This document shows positions 52,860-60,790 of a stretch of 64,000 bases of DNA, one piece after another. Position 1 is the first letter of the stretch. Every line of letters begins with the position of its first letter. A model generated the notes under the pieces. That model saw only the letters and a program-made list of their open reading frames with translations, searched no databases and was not told the DNA's origin. The position numbers and the translations under genes were made by a program. Origin of the DNA: Agrobacterium vitis (GTDB lineage Bacteria; Pseudomonadota; Alphaproteobacteria; Rhizobiales; Rhizobiaceae). The DNA lies in contig NZ_JACXXJ020000004.1 in NCBI RefSeq assembly GCF_014926405.1, positions 496,001 to 560,000 of the forward strand, read 5' to 3'.

Positions 52860-54455
52860 ATGAAGCTCACCAGACGCGACTTTCACCGCATTGCCCTTGC
52901 CGCCGGTGCCTTCACGGCGCTGCCCGGCGGGGCCTTTGCCGCCGCAGAAGAGCCAATTTCCGACGGAACACTGAAGATTGTCTATTTTCCCGAGCCAACC
53001 CAGTTGGTAGCCATCAACACCAGCTCGGGCGGCGCGCAATTCATCGGAGCCAAAATCTTCGATGGCTTGCTGACCTATGATTATGACCTGACGCCCAAAC
53101 CGGCGCTGGCCAAGGAATGGAGCATTTCACCTGACGGTAAGACCTATATCTTCCATCTGCGCCCCAATGTGACCTTCCATGATGGCAAGCCGCTAACCTC
53201 GGCGGATGTCGCCTTTTCGATTTTCCGCCTCAAGGAAGCCCATCCGCGGGGACGGGCTATTTTTGCAACGGTGGAAAGCATTGATACCAGCGATCCGCTG
53301 GTGGCAAAGCTCTCCCTGTCCAAGCCGACGCCAGCGCTGATCACGGCCCTGTCCGGCTCTGAATCGCCCATTGTGCCAAAGCATATTTTTGAGACCTTCA
53401 AGCCCACAGAAAATCCAAAGCCGCAGCAGATTATTGGCAGCGGCCCCTTTGCGCTGAAGGAATGGGTGCCGGGCAGCCATATTCTGCTGGAACGCAATGC
53501 CGCCTATTGGGATGCGCCCCGGCCCTATCTCGACCGCGTTATTCTGCGGTTGATCAATGATGCCAGCGCCCGCTCGGCCGCCCTTGAAACCGGCGAGGCC
53601 GATATTGGCCCCAATCCAGTGCCCCTCTCCGATCTTGATCGGCTGAAAGGTGTTGCGACACTCAAGGTCGATGATCAGATCTATGCCTATGCGGGCCAGC
53701 AGAACCAATTGGTGATCAATCTGGAAAACAGCTACCTCAAGGAGCTGAAAGTCCGCCAAGCCATTGCCCATGCCATCGATGTTAAGGCGCTGATCAATAT
53801 CGTGCTCTATGGCTATGGCATCCCCTCACCCACGCCGATCAGCCCCGGCCTGGCAAAATTCCACAATCCCGATATTGGATTTGCCAAATATGACGTGGCC
53901 TTGGCCGAAAAACTGCTGGATGAAGCGGGCTTTCGCCGTCAAGCCAATGGCAAGCGCTTCAAGCTCCGGGTCACGACCAATCCGTTTAATCCCGCGAGTT
54001 ATTCCGACTTTATCGCGCAGGCGCTGATCAAGATCGGCATTGAGGCGGATATTCAAAAATTCGATTTCGGCACCTATGTGAAAGTGGTCTATACGGACCG
54101 CGCCTGGGATCTTTCGGTGGAATCGCTCTCCAACACGTTCGATCCAACAGCCGGTGTGCAGCGGGTCTATTGGAGTAAGAATTTCAAGCTCGGCCTGCCC
54201 TTTTCCAATGCCAGCCACTACGAAAACCCTGAGGTCGATCGCCTGCTGGAAGCGGCTGCCGTGGAGCCGGATATCGAAAAACGCGCCCAATTGTTTAGGG
54301 ATTTTCAGGTGATCATCGCCCGCGATCTTCCTGTGATCAATCTCGTTTCCCCCATCCAACCCGTGGTGGGCAACAAGCGCGTGCGCAATTACGCTTATGG
54401 CGCGGAAGGTCTGATTGGCAACCTTGCCTATGCCAGCCTTGCAAAAAACAGCTAA
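52860..54455 (+). CDS. family-5 (peptide-type) ABC substrate-binding protein
   Basis: 531 residues, 17 bases after the DUF3088 gene with a GGAGGAGGCG-type ribosome site. Tat-like signal TRRDFHRIALAAGAFTALPG ending AFAAAEE. LRPNVTFHDGKPLTSADV, IIGSGPFALKEWVPGSHIL, VRQAIAHAIDVKALINIVL and FDPTAGVQRVYWSKNF mark the family. Paralogue of 50858-52450. An intrinsic terminator follows. The ligand is unknown. Confidence 0.9.
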   Translation: MKLTRRDFHRIALAAGAFTALPGGAFAAAEEPISDGTLKIVYFPEPTQLVAINTSSGGAQFIGAKIFDGLLTYDYDLTPKPALAKEWSISPDGKTYIFHLRPNVTFHDGKPLTSADVAFSIFRLKEAHPRGRAIFATVESIDTSDPLVAKLSLSKPTPALITALSGSESPIVPKHIFETFKPTENPKPQQIIGSGPFALKEWVPGSHILLERNAAYWDAPRPYLDRVILRLINDASARSAALETGEADIGPNPVPLSDLDRLKGVATLKVDDQIYAYAGQQNQLVINLENSYLKELKVRQAIAHAIDVKALINIVLYGYGIPSPTPISPGLAKFHNPDIGFAKYDVALAEKLLDEAGFRRQANGKRFKLRVTTNPFNPASYSDFIAQALIKIGIEADIQKFDFGTYVKVVYTDRAWDLSVESLSNTFDPTAGVQRVYWSKNFKLGLPFSNASHYENPEVDRLLEAAAVEPDIEKRAQLFRDFQVIIARDLPVINLVSPIQPVVGNKRVRNYAYGAEGLIGNLAYASLAKNS

Positions 54456-54463
54456 ACATTGAG

Positions 54464-54492
54464 CAAGCCCCGACAAAGGGGCCTGTTTTTTT
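54464..54492 (+). terminator. intrinsic terminator after 52860-54455
   Basis: AGCCCC gacaaa GGGGCC stem-loop followed by seven T residues, 10 bases past the stop. It ends the 48370-54455 plus-strand operon. Confidence 0.85.
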
Positions 54493-54620
54493 GCCCATTA
54501 TCATGGTTTCGCACTGTCTTCTCAAATAGCATTACAGCGCCAGAACCATTCAAGGTTCGTGGCGCTGTCCTCGTTTATCCGGAAATCATTCTGACAATGG
54601 CTCTGGTGTAGCGGGTAAAA

Positions 54621-54812
54621 TCAGGCTGCCAGAGCTTGGGACGCGTTCACATGCATGCGGATGGCCGCCTGCAAATCGCTGACCGATGGATAGACCCGAT
54701 CATCCAGATCAATCACATGGAATTTAACGGCAATAAACCGCAGAAGATTGCTGCTGTGCGGAACTGCGATTCCCACTGGGATGCCCTGATATTCAATAAC
54801 TTGTTTCGTCAT
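54621..54812 (-). CDS. small unknown protein downstream of polycysteine leader
   Basis: 63 residues from the ATG at 54812; a GTG at 54824 would add four. The sequence VIEYQGIPVGIAVPHSS, LLRFIAVKFHVIDLDDRVYP and SVSDLQAAIRMHV looks like a genuine small globular protein, with a beta-rich start and a helical end, no Cys and no signal. I recall similar short hypothetical proteins in Rhizobiales but no function. It begins 37 bases after the leader ORF at 54849-54956, and the CCTT..AGGG pairing just ahead could hide its ribosome site. It is convergent with the 48370-54455 operon. Confidence 0.55.
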   Translation of the reverse strand: MTKQVIEYQGIPVGIAVPHSSNLLRFIAVKFHVIDLDDRVYPSVSDLQAAIRMHVNASQALAA

Positions 54813-54848
54813 GACGTGCCTCACATGCCCCTCGGGCCAAGGTTTGCT

Positions 54849-54956
54849 CTATGCTGAATTTTGCTTCCGATTGAATGAGCGCGAGCAACAACAAGGAGAA
54901 TAAAAGACCGGTGCCAGCGATGGGGCGCAACGTCGTGCTGTCATTTGAACGGTCAT
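54849..54956 (-). CDS. candidate cysteine-sensing leader peptide (35 codons, Cys-Cys-Cys)
   Basis: ATG at 54956 with AAAAAGGAG six bases upstream, the best ribosome site in the area, and a promoter 20-50 bases further up. It translates to TVQMTARRCAPSLAPVFYSP then CCC (codons 22-24, TGT TGT TGC at 54893-54885) and SRSFNRKQNSA. A Cys-rich short ORF just ahead of another gene in a sulfur-acquisition region fits ribosome-stalling attenuation as described for polycysteine leaders in mycobacteria. The protein itself looks non-globular. Alternative: chance ORF; the combination of promoter, ribosome site and triple Cys argues against it. Confidence 0.5.
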   Translation of the reverse strand: MTVQMTARRCAPSLAPVFYSPCCCSRSFNRKQNSA

Positions 54957-54979
54957 GGCAATCTCCTTTTTCTACTTAA

Positions 54980-55008
54980 TTTATAGACTATTTTTTCAAA
55001 TTCATCAA
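54980..55008 (-). promoter_or_regulatory. sigma-70-type promoter of the polycysteine leader
   Basis: TTGATG - 17 bases - TATAAA on the minus strand, placing the start of transcription about 17 bases before the leader ATG. The element AATAGTCTATAAA here recurs as AATAGTTTATAAA (59592-59604) ahead of the LLM gene at 59656. Confidence 0.6.
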
Positions 55009-55218
55009 TCCTAATAAGCATGGAGACGCAAAATAAGTGCATATTTTCCACATTATAGCTATCATTAGAGCATATTATTCCAGATCGAGCCCCTGACATA
55101 TAAATTCTACTGAAAATTGCATTGAACGGCGAATGACATCCCATCCCTGCTTTCCGGAGCTTTCGACTGTGACAAATGCGCTGGCGTGAAATATCTAAAA
55201 AAGAATACCGAGAGCCAT

Positions 55219-55261
55219 TTTCGAATATCTCAAACCCTTGATGCATTTGAGATATTCGAAA
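55219..55261. repeat. perfect 16-bp inverted repeat in gene-free region
   Basis: TTTCGAATATCTCAAA and TTTGAGATATTCGAAA are separated by 11 bases. The repeat lies about 60 bases downstream of the minus-strand operon ending at 55323 and about 210 bases upstream of the leader promoter. It could be a bidirectional terminator without a T-run, or a dimeric protein-binding site. The rest of 54957-55322 is AT-rich with no gene. Confidence 0.8.
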
Positions 55262-55322
55262 CTCTTGTCTGGCGGAGATGCGTTAGTATCTTCGAGCCTT
55301 GATATAATAGAATGCTCAGTCT

Positions 55323-56657
55323 TCAGGCCCGCAATGCCGCGATGGTCTCTCGTGTCGTGCCAACCGTGTTTGAAGCAGCATTCTCACTCAAAGGCAGGTT
55401 AAGGCGCGCACGCAGGCTATCTTCCGCATAATCAGTGCGGAACACGCCTTTCTCCTGCAAAATCGGAATCACTTTTTCCACGAACGTGTCAAAGCCGCCC
55501 GGCGTGATGTGCGGAGCGAAGACAAACCCGTCTGCGGCATCCGATTGAACATAGAGGTCAATGTCATCCGCAATAGTTTGTGGCGTGCCGATAAAATGCT
55601 GACGCGCCGTGACGCGAATGATCAACTCACGAATGCTGAGATGATCGCGCTCGGCAATTTCGCGCCATTGCTGTGCGGTTTCAAGGCGGCCCTTTGCGTC
55701 CAGATTGTTGGCGCGGCCCTGTGCCAGTTTTTCCTCCGCCGTATCAGGCTCAATGCTGGGCAACGGACCATCGGGATCATAGCTGGAAAGGTCGCGGTTC
55801 CAGACCTGTTCCAGAAACACAATCGCCGTCTTTGGGCTGAGCTGTTGCAGGCGAATGGCTCTCAGCTTGTCCTGTGCATCTTCCAAGCTGTCACCAATGA
55901 TGAAATTCGCACCGGGCAATATCTTCAAGGCATCGGGCTTGCGGCCATATTTTGCCAGCCGCGATTTTACATCCTTATAAAAGGCTTGGCCCGCCTCCAG
56001 CGTGCCATGGCGAGAATAGATGACGTCGGCATGACTTGCGGCCAGCTCGCGTCCCTCTTCTGAATCGCCCGCCTGCGCGATAACAGGCGCACCTTGCGGC
56101 AGCGGCGCAAGGCTGGAGCGTCCCGCAATGTCGAAATGTTTCGTGTGATGTGTGAAGTCTTCGCCTGCCCAGACGGCGCGGGAGATCTCGATAAACGCAC
56201 GCGCCCGTTCATAGCGTTCCTTAAAGGGCAGATGATCGCCGCGACGGAAGTTTGCCCCGGTAAAGGCACCGGGCGAGGTCACCACATTCCATCCGGACCG
56301 CCCACCGGAGAGACTATCCAGCGTCGCCAGCTGTCTTGCCAGTGCATAGGGTTCATTGAAGGTGGTGGTCAGGGTGCCAATCAGACCAACATGCTGGGTT
56401 ATGGATGCCAAAGCAGTCAGAATTGCCAGCGTATTGGGGCGGCCCGCCACATCCAGCTCGTGAAAACGACCCTTCTGCTCGCGCAATCGCAAGCCCTCGG
56501 CCAGAAAGATAAAGTCGAATTTCCCGCGCTCCACCGATTGGGCAAAATGCTGGAAGGACGAAAACTCAATCTGGCTTCCCGCTGCCGGATCGCTCCAGAC
56601 GGTGAAATTGTTGACGCCCGGAAATTGCGCCCCGAGGATGATCTGTTTTTTGGCCAT
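55323..56657 (-). CDS. LLM flavin monooxygenase, NtaA/SnaA/DszA family (YxeK/CmoJ-like)
   Basis: 444 residues, the usual length of this group. KKQIILGAQFPGVNNFTVW, FQHFAQSVERGKFDFIFLAE, NTLAILTALASITQHVGLIG, LDSLSGGRSGWNVVTSPGAF and KFDIAGRSSLAPLPQGAPVI-like segments (FDIAGRSSLAPLPQGAPVIA) match NtaA/SnaA/DszA enzymes. In Bacillus, YxeK and YtnJ/CmoJ of this family oxidatively remove the S-substituent of N-acetyl-S-alkylcysteines. Last gene of the operon starting at the GNAT gene (59401). The FMN reductase must come from elsewhere. Confidence 0.9.
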   Translation of the reverse strand: MAKKQIILGAQFPGVNNFTVWSDPAAGSQIEFSSFQHFAQSVERGKFDFIFLAEGLRLREQKGRFHELDVAGRPNTLAILTALASITQHVGLIGTLTTTFNEPYALARQLATLDSLSGGRSGWNVVTSPGAFTGANFRRGDHLPFKERYERARAFIEISRAVWAGEDFTHHTKHFDIAGRSSLAPLPQGAPVIAQAGDSEEGRELAASHADVIYSRHGTLEAGQAFYKDVKSRLAKYGRKPDALKILPGANFIIGDSLEDAQDKLRAIRLQQLSPKTAIVFLEQVWNRDLSSYDPDGPLPSIEPDTAEEKLAQGRANNLDAKGRLETAQQWREIAERDHLSIRELIIRVTARQHFIGTPQTIADDIDLYVQSDAADGFVFAPHITPGGFDTFVEKVIPILQEKGVFRTDYAEDSLRARLNLPLSENAASNTVGTTRETIAALRA

Positions 56658-56675
56658 AGACTTATCTCTCTCAAT

Positions 56676-57659
56676 TCAGGCAGCGGCGGTGATGCGATTG
56701 ATGGCTGTGGGCAATCCAAACCGGGCGCGTAGTGTGTTGCCTGAAGGCTCGCGCACAAGACCTGCGCTCCGCAGGGCGGGCAATATCTCATGCAGTACTT
56801 GGTCTATCTGCGTTTGGGGATCGGACAACACCAGACGCACAGCGCCAAATCCTGCTGTTGCCGTTTGCGTCAGCCGCTCAACGGCATCTGCACCCACGGC
56901 AATATCTGCCACCAAAACAGGCCCGGATGTTTTTGAGCCGCCGTTCATCTGTGCCGCAAGCTCCGAGAGCTGTTGCTGATGGCCAGCCACAAAAACAACA
57001 TCTGCCGCCTTTGCCAAGGCAATATCCTCCGTGCCTGTCCATGACAACGCCACCACCGGCTGACCCTGTGGTGGGCGGGGCGTAATCGACGGACCAAGCA
57101 CCCGGAAATTCGGGCTTTCAAAGTTGATATAATGCAGCTTTGCGCCATCCAGAAAGCGCTGGCTCACAGGATCACGGATCACCGTATCGTCTTCCCAACT
57201 GTCCCAAAGCCTGCGAATGACCTCACCGGCATCAATCGCGTCGCGATCAAGATCATGCGCGGCAATGGCGGGAAAGCCGTTTAAGCGTCCAAGGGCTCGA
57301 CCCGCTTGTTCTGCCCTTGCCTGGTCCAGACGCTGGAGCAAAAGCCCGGCCCGACCTTGTGTGACGTAATCCAACGTGGCGATGGCAGTGGAGACATGAA
57401 AAGGCTCCAGAAAATTCACCGCAGCGCCGGCAATAATGCCAATGCTGCGACTGCGCGCGCCAAGCCAATTGGCAAGCAGCACAGCATCCAACCCATCGTC
57501 GTTGCGGGCAAAGCCATCTTCAAGCGTCAAGAAGCTGGCTGCGCCATCAAGACGTGCAATCAGCGCGCTCCAGAAACCCTGCCAGTCTGCTGGCCTTTTG
57601 CTGTCGCGGGCTGCCGCATCAACGCCAATGCCCAAGAGGAAAGGATGTGCCTGTGTCAT
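56676..57659 (-). CDS. LLM-class flavin oxidoreductase, divergent
   Basis: 327 residues. Luciferase-like barrel shown by VLLANWLGARSRSIGIIAGA, FHVSTAIATLDYVTQGRAGL and the C-terminal SDPQTQIDQVLHEILPALRSAG. The N-terminal flavin region is unusual: LDGAASFLTLEDGFARND replaces the common aromatic/His-rich strand. Three or more LLM proteins in a row suggest that this one is a partner subunit or acts on a different thioether. It lies 18 bases from the next gene. Confidence 0.8.
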   Translation of the reverse strand: MTQAHPFLLGIGVDAAARDSKRPADWQGFWSALIARLDGAASFLTLEDGFARNDDGLDAVLLANWLGARSRSIGIIAGAAVNFLEPFHVSTAIATLDYVTQGRAGLLLQRLDQARAEQAGRALGRLNGFPAIAAHDLDRDAIDAGEVIRRLWDSWEDDTVIRDPVSQRFLDGAKLHYINFESPNFRVLGPSITPRPPQGQPVVALSWTGTEDIALAKAADVVFVAGHQQQLSELAAQMNGGSKTSGPVLVADIAVGADAVERLTQTATAGFGAVRLVLSDPQTQIDQVLHEILPALRSAGLVREPSGNTLRARFGLPTAINRITAAA

Positions 57660-57695
57660 GGTTTTGATCCAGTGTCCAAATGATGAGGGGGCGTC

Positions 57696-58721
57696 TTAGC
57701 CAGCCGCAAGGCTGAGTTTCGCCTTGCGCTTGCCCTGTGCCGTAATGAGCTGGGCAAAATCCTCAATGATCTGCGTATACTCCTCGGCATGAAAATCGTA
57801 AGGCAGTTCCAGCCGGAATTCCGACACCAGTGGCAGAACCGGATCACGCGACAAGATCTCGATAATTTCCGGCGTTGTGCCAACCACATCGGGCAGGATC
57901 AGCGTGCGGCGTGGGCCTTGGGGGGCATGGGTACGCTTGTTGCGCTCCTCCACAAACTCCGCGTAGCGGCGGCGGGTTTCCGGGCTGGCGCTATCGGTTG
58001 GCAAGATCACGCGGCCAAGGGCCACACGCGGGGTGCGCTCGTGTTGCCAATGCTGGCGAAATGTCTCGATCAAGGCCCGCTGGGCCGTGAGAAAATCATC
58101 GGTCTGCTCGCCGGTAATGATATTGCCGCTCAACAGATTAAAGCCAGTCTCACCCGCCCAACGCGCTGATTTCTGCGAGCCGCCGCCGTACCACAAACGA
58201 TCCGTCAGCCCAGGTGCCAGAGGCCTCACACGCGGAATTTGCGCACCGGCGGCATTGCCTGCCACAGTCTCAGTCGCGAGAGGCTTGGATTGCAGGGCAA
58301 GGGCCAGTTTTTCGGCGCGGGCATGGGAGTAATCAGCCTCGGGAGCCGGATCAACAAACGGCGCAATCAGATGAGCAAAGGGTGGCGCGCCGACGGAAAC
58401 GCCAACATTCAACCGCCCGCGTGAAAGTCCGTCCACAGTGGCGAGGTCTTCCGCCAAACGGAATGGATTTTCATAGCCAAGCTGGATCACCGCTGTGCCG
58501 AGCCCGATGGTAGAGGTGCGCTGCGAGGCGGCGGCCAGAAAGGTTGAGGCAGAAGAAATACCGCGCTCCAGATGGCGCTGGCGCACCCAGGCGCTATCAT
58601 AGCCCAGTTCTTCACCCAGCTCGAACAGGCGCAGCGTTTCTTCCAACCCCTCAGCCGGGTTATCCTCCCGGTAGCTGCCGGGAATGAGAAAGGCAAAATG
58701 TTTGATATGGGAGAGAGGCAT
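57696..58721 (-). CDS. LLM-class flavin-dependent oxidoreductase
   Basis: 341 residues: FELGEELGYDSAWVRQRHLE, TSTIGLGTAVIQLGYENPFR, LAEDLATVDGLSRGRLNVGV and DRLWYGGGSQKSARWAGETG are typical of alkanal monooxygenase-like LLM enzymes. The sequence VSEFRLELPYDFHAEEYTQI near the end is the usual C-terminal barrel helix region. It is in the same operon as the GNAT and the two other LLM genes, all within 60 bases of each other. Substrate unknown. Confidence 0.87.
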   Translation of the reverse strand: MPLSHIKHFAFLIPGSYREDNPAEGLEETLRLFELGEELGYDSAWVRQRHLERGISSASTFLAAASQRTSTIGLGTAVIQLGYENPFRLAEDLATVDGLSRGRLNVGVSVGAPPFAHLIAPFVDPAPEADYSHARAEKLALALQSKPLATETVAGNAAGAQIPRVRPLAPGLTDRLWYGGGSQKSARWAGETGFNLLSGNIITGEQTDDFLTAQRALIETFRQHWQHERTPRVALGRVILPTDSASPETRRRYAEFVEERNKRTHAPQGPRRTLILPDVVGTTPEIIEILSRDPVLPLVSEFRLELPYDFHAEEYTQIIEDFAQLITAQGKRKAKLSLAAG

Positions 58722-58774
58722 GATGAGGCTCCAGAGGAAATTCGATTGTCAGCTTGGCGGATGGGGTGAGGCAC

Positions 58775-59401
58775 TCAGGCGGCTGTGGCTTCAAAGCGGG
58801 CAAGACGGGCCGTAATCTTGGCTTCCTGCGTGGCCTTCAGCGCCTTCACGCGGTCTGTTGCCTCCTCAAAGGAAGCCGCTGGGGGATAGACAGGACTGGT
58901 TGCAGGCTGGCCAGCCTTTGTGCCGATATGCTTTTCAAACGGCAGTGAACGGTAAAGGGTTGGATCGGCTGCCACATCAAATAAAGGGCGATAGCCAAGA
59001 GAAATATAGAGCGCCGTGGCTTCCGGCTGGCGAAAGCCGGTGGAGAGATAGGCCCGCGTATAGCCAAGCTGAGCGGCTTTCTCTTCCAGCGCCAGCACGA
59101 TCTTCCGCGCCAGGCCCTGACGGCGTAACTCAGTGTGGGTCCAGATCCGTTTCAGCTCGGCTGTCTCATCATCGTGGCTCATGAAAGCCCCGCCTGCAAT
59201 GGTCTTGCCATTGCGCTGGAGCAGCAGAAAATCACCCAGCGGCGGCGTAAAAATCGCTGCCGGATAGCGGAGTATCTCTGCCAAAGCCCCGCCAGCACGG
59301 CTATCGGCGCCATATCGTCCATCATATTCGCTCACCAGCCCGTCAATCAGCGGCTGCGCTGCCGGGTCCTGAAGTGAGGACCGGACAAGAATGTCAGTCA
59401 T
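58775..59401 (-). CDS. GNAT N-acetyltransferase (proposed first step of thioether salvage)
   Basis: 208 residues. Acetyl-CoA binding motif A is TELRRQGLARKIVLALEEKA (pyrophosphate loop R-R-Q-G-L-A-R) and motif B GYTRAYLSTGFRQPEATALY then LGYRPL. Core GNAT occupies residues about 5-150; the extra C-terminal tail of about 50 residues (FEEATDRVKALKATQEAKIT) is predicted to be helical. YtmI/SnaA and YxeL in Bacillus acetylate the amino group of S-alkylcysteines. Here the gene heads an operon of three LLM oxygenases, which supports the same role. A 19-codon frame (59394-59453) overlaps its start. Confidence 0.86.
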   Translation of the reverse strand: MTDILVRSSLQDPAAQPLIDGLVSEYDGRYGADSRAGGALAEILRYPAAIFTPPLGDFLLLQRNGKTIAGGAFMSHDDETAELKRIWTHTELRRQGLARKIVLALEEKAAQLGYTRAYLSTGFRQPEATALYISLGYRPLFDVAADPTLYRSLPFEKHIGTKAGQPATSPVYPPAASFEEATDRVKALKATQEAKITARLARFEATAA

Positions 59402-59655
59402 AGGGTGTCTCCGGTATCAAGAGTGTGCGCGACCGATCGTTTCGGGATGCCATCTCGGCCGCCGGTATCCCCTCGCCTGTGATGCAAATGTCGGTCGATG
59501 TTTACGCCTCAAGGATGCATCTTCAGGAAGCGCTTTGCACGCCACGATGTTTTATGCATGCCTTGAATATTGGAAGATCCTTGCTCGATTTAATAGTTTA
59601 TAAAAAATATAGATTAACTCTTGTTATTATCTTTCAAACCGGCACGGGAGGATGA

Positions 59656-60657
59656 ATGTCCTACGCCCTCGGCTTTCTCGATAAGTCTCCGCTTGATGGC
59701 GCTGAAAGCGCAACATCTGCCCTGCAACGCACCCTCACTTTGGCCGAAAAGGCTGAAGAATCGGGTTTTTCGCGCTTTTGGGTGGCCGAACATCACAATG
59801 CGGCCAAGCTCGCCAGTTCATCGCCAGAAGTGTTGATTGGCTTTCTTTTGGCGCACACGCGCAGAATTCGCATCGGTTCCGGCGGCGTGATGCTTCAGCA
59901 TTACAGTGCCTATAAAGTGGCGGAGAATTTCAATCTTCTGGCGGCACTCGCGCCCGGTCGCGTTGATCTTGGCATTGGCAAGGCCCCCGGCGGCATGCCG
60001 CTTTCCACCCGCGCCCTGCAAGGTGCGTTCGATCCGGCCAAAAAGCCCTCGTTTGAGGCGCAGCTGGAAGAGCTGGATGGCTTCTTGCACCATGATGCCA
60101 GTATTGAGGCCAACGCAGACCATCTTGCGGCCTTTCCCGCACCGGAAAAACCGGCAGAGCGTTTTCTTCTGGGAGCCAGCCCCGACAGCGCACGGCTGGC
60201 AGCGAGGCTTGGCTGGAACTTCGTCTATGCCGGGCACATCAATGGCGAAGAAACCGCGATCCATGATGCCTTGAGCGCCTACCGGGCGGCGGGCGGTCCA
60301 TCCGCGCTTTTGGCCGTCAGTGTGGTCGTGGCCAAAACTGATGCGCTGGCGGAAAGCCTGACAGGAGACATCCGCCGTTTCCGCGTCGAGATCGAAAGCG
60401 GTCAGGGCGTGAATGTCGGCAGCCGGGAACAGGCGCTGGACTATGTCCGCCAGACAGGCGCGCAGCAATATCGGATTGAGGAGCGCACACCGCGGGTTAT
60501 TCGCGGCACACCAGCGCGGGTTCATGACGAGCTGGAGCGGCTGCATCGCAGCTATGGCATTGGCGAATTTATTGTCGATTGCCCGGTCTCCCAAGGCGCA
60601 AACCGGCTGGAGACCATTGAGCTGTTGGCAGGCGGGCGCAAAGCGCTGGCCGCCTAG
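59656..60657 (+). CDS. LLM-class flavin oxidoreductase (MsnO8-type, luciferase group 1)
   Basis: 333 residues, GGGAGG ribosome site. LGFLDKSPLDGAESATSALQ, FSRFWVAEHHNAAKLASSSP, RIGSGGVMLQHYSAYKVAEN and PGRVDLGIGKAPGGMP are the signature of the luciferase-family group 1 oxidoreductases (the W-V-A-E-H-H motif carries an active-site His pair). Divergent from the GNAT operon across about 250 bases that contain AATAGTTTATAAA. It is the first gene of a plus-strand run continuing through two binding-protein genes. Confidence 0.9.
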   Translation: MSYALGFLDKSPLDGAESATSALQRTLTLAEKAEESGFSRFWVAEHHNAAKLASSSPEVLIGFLLAHTRRIRIGSGGVMLQHYSAYKVAENFNLLAALAPGRVDLGIGKAPGGMPLSTRALQGAFDPAKKPSFEAQLEELDGFLHHDASIEANADHLAAFPAPEKPAERFLLGASPDSARLAARLGWNFVYAGHINGEETAIHDALSAYRAAGGPSALLAVSVVVAKTDALAESLTGDIRRFRVEIESGQGVNVGSREQALDYVRQTGAQQYRIEERTPRVIRGTPARVHDELERLHRSYGIGEFIVDCPVSQGANRLETIELLAGGRKALAA

Positions 60658-60658
60658 A

Positions 60659-60759
60659 GTTTGTCAGGGAAAAGTGGAACACGGTTTTCCCGAAAAGACA
60701 AACGAAAACAAAGAAGTTTAGAGTCTGTCTGGTTCAATCTGAACCTGACAGACTCTAAA
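60659..60759. repeat. RIME-like double palindrome
   Basis: Two adjacent inverted repeats. The first (60659-60703) has outer arms GTTTGTC/GACAAAC and inner arms GGGAAAA/TTTTCCC. The second (60717-60759) has outer arms TTTAGAGTCTGTC / GACAGACTCTAAA and inner arms GGTTCA/TGAACC. A two-palindrome intergenic unit with an A/G-rich linker is the layout of Rhizobium-specific intergenic mosaic elements. It lies between two co-directional genes and can fold into strong RNA hairpins, so it may also separate their expression. Confidence 0.75.
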
Positions 60760-60790
60760 ACCGCACCCCTTTCATGTCAGGATTTGCACC

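Noticed and set aside
59394..59453. 19-codon frame overlapping the GNAT start (possible leader)
   Set aside because: Stop overlaps the GNAT start codon region as in coupled leaders, but there is no ribosome site and no regulatory amino-acid run.
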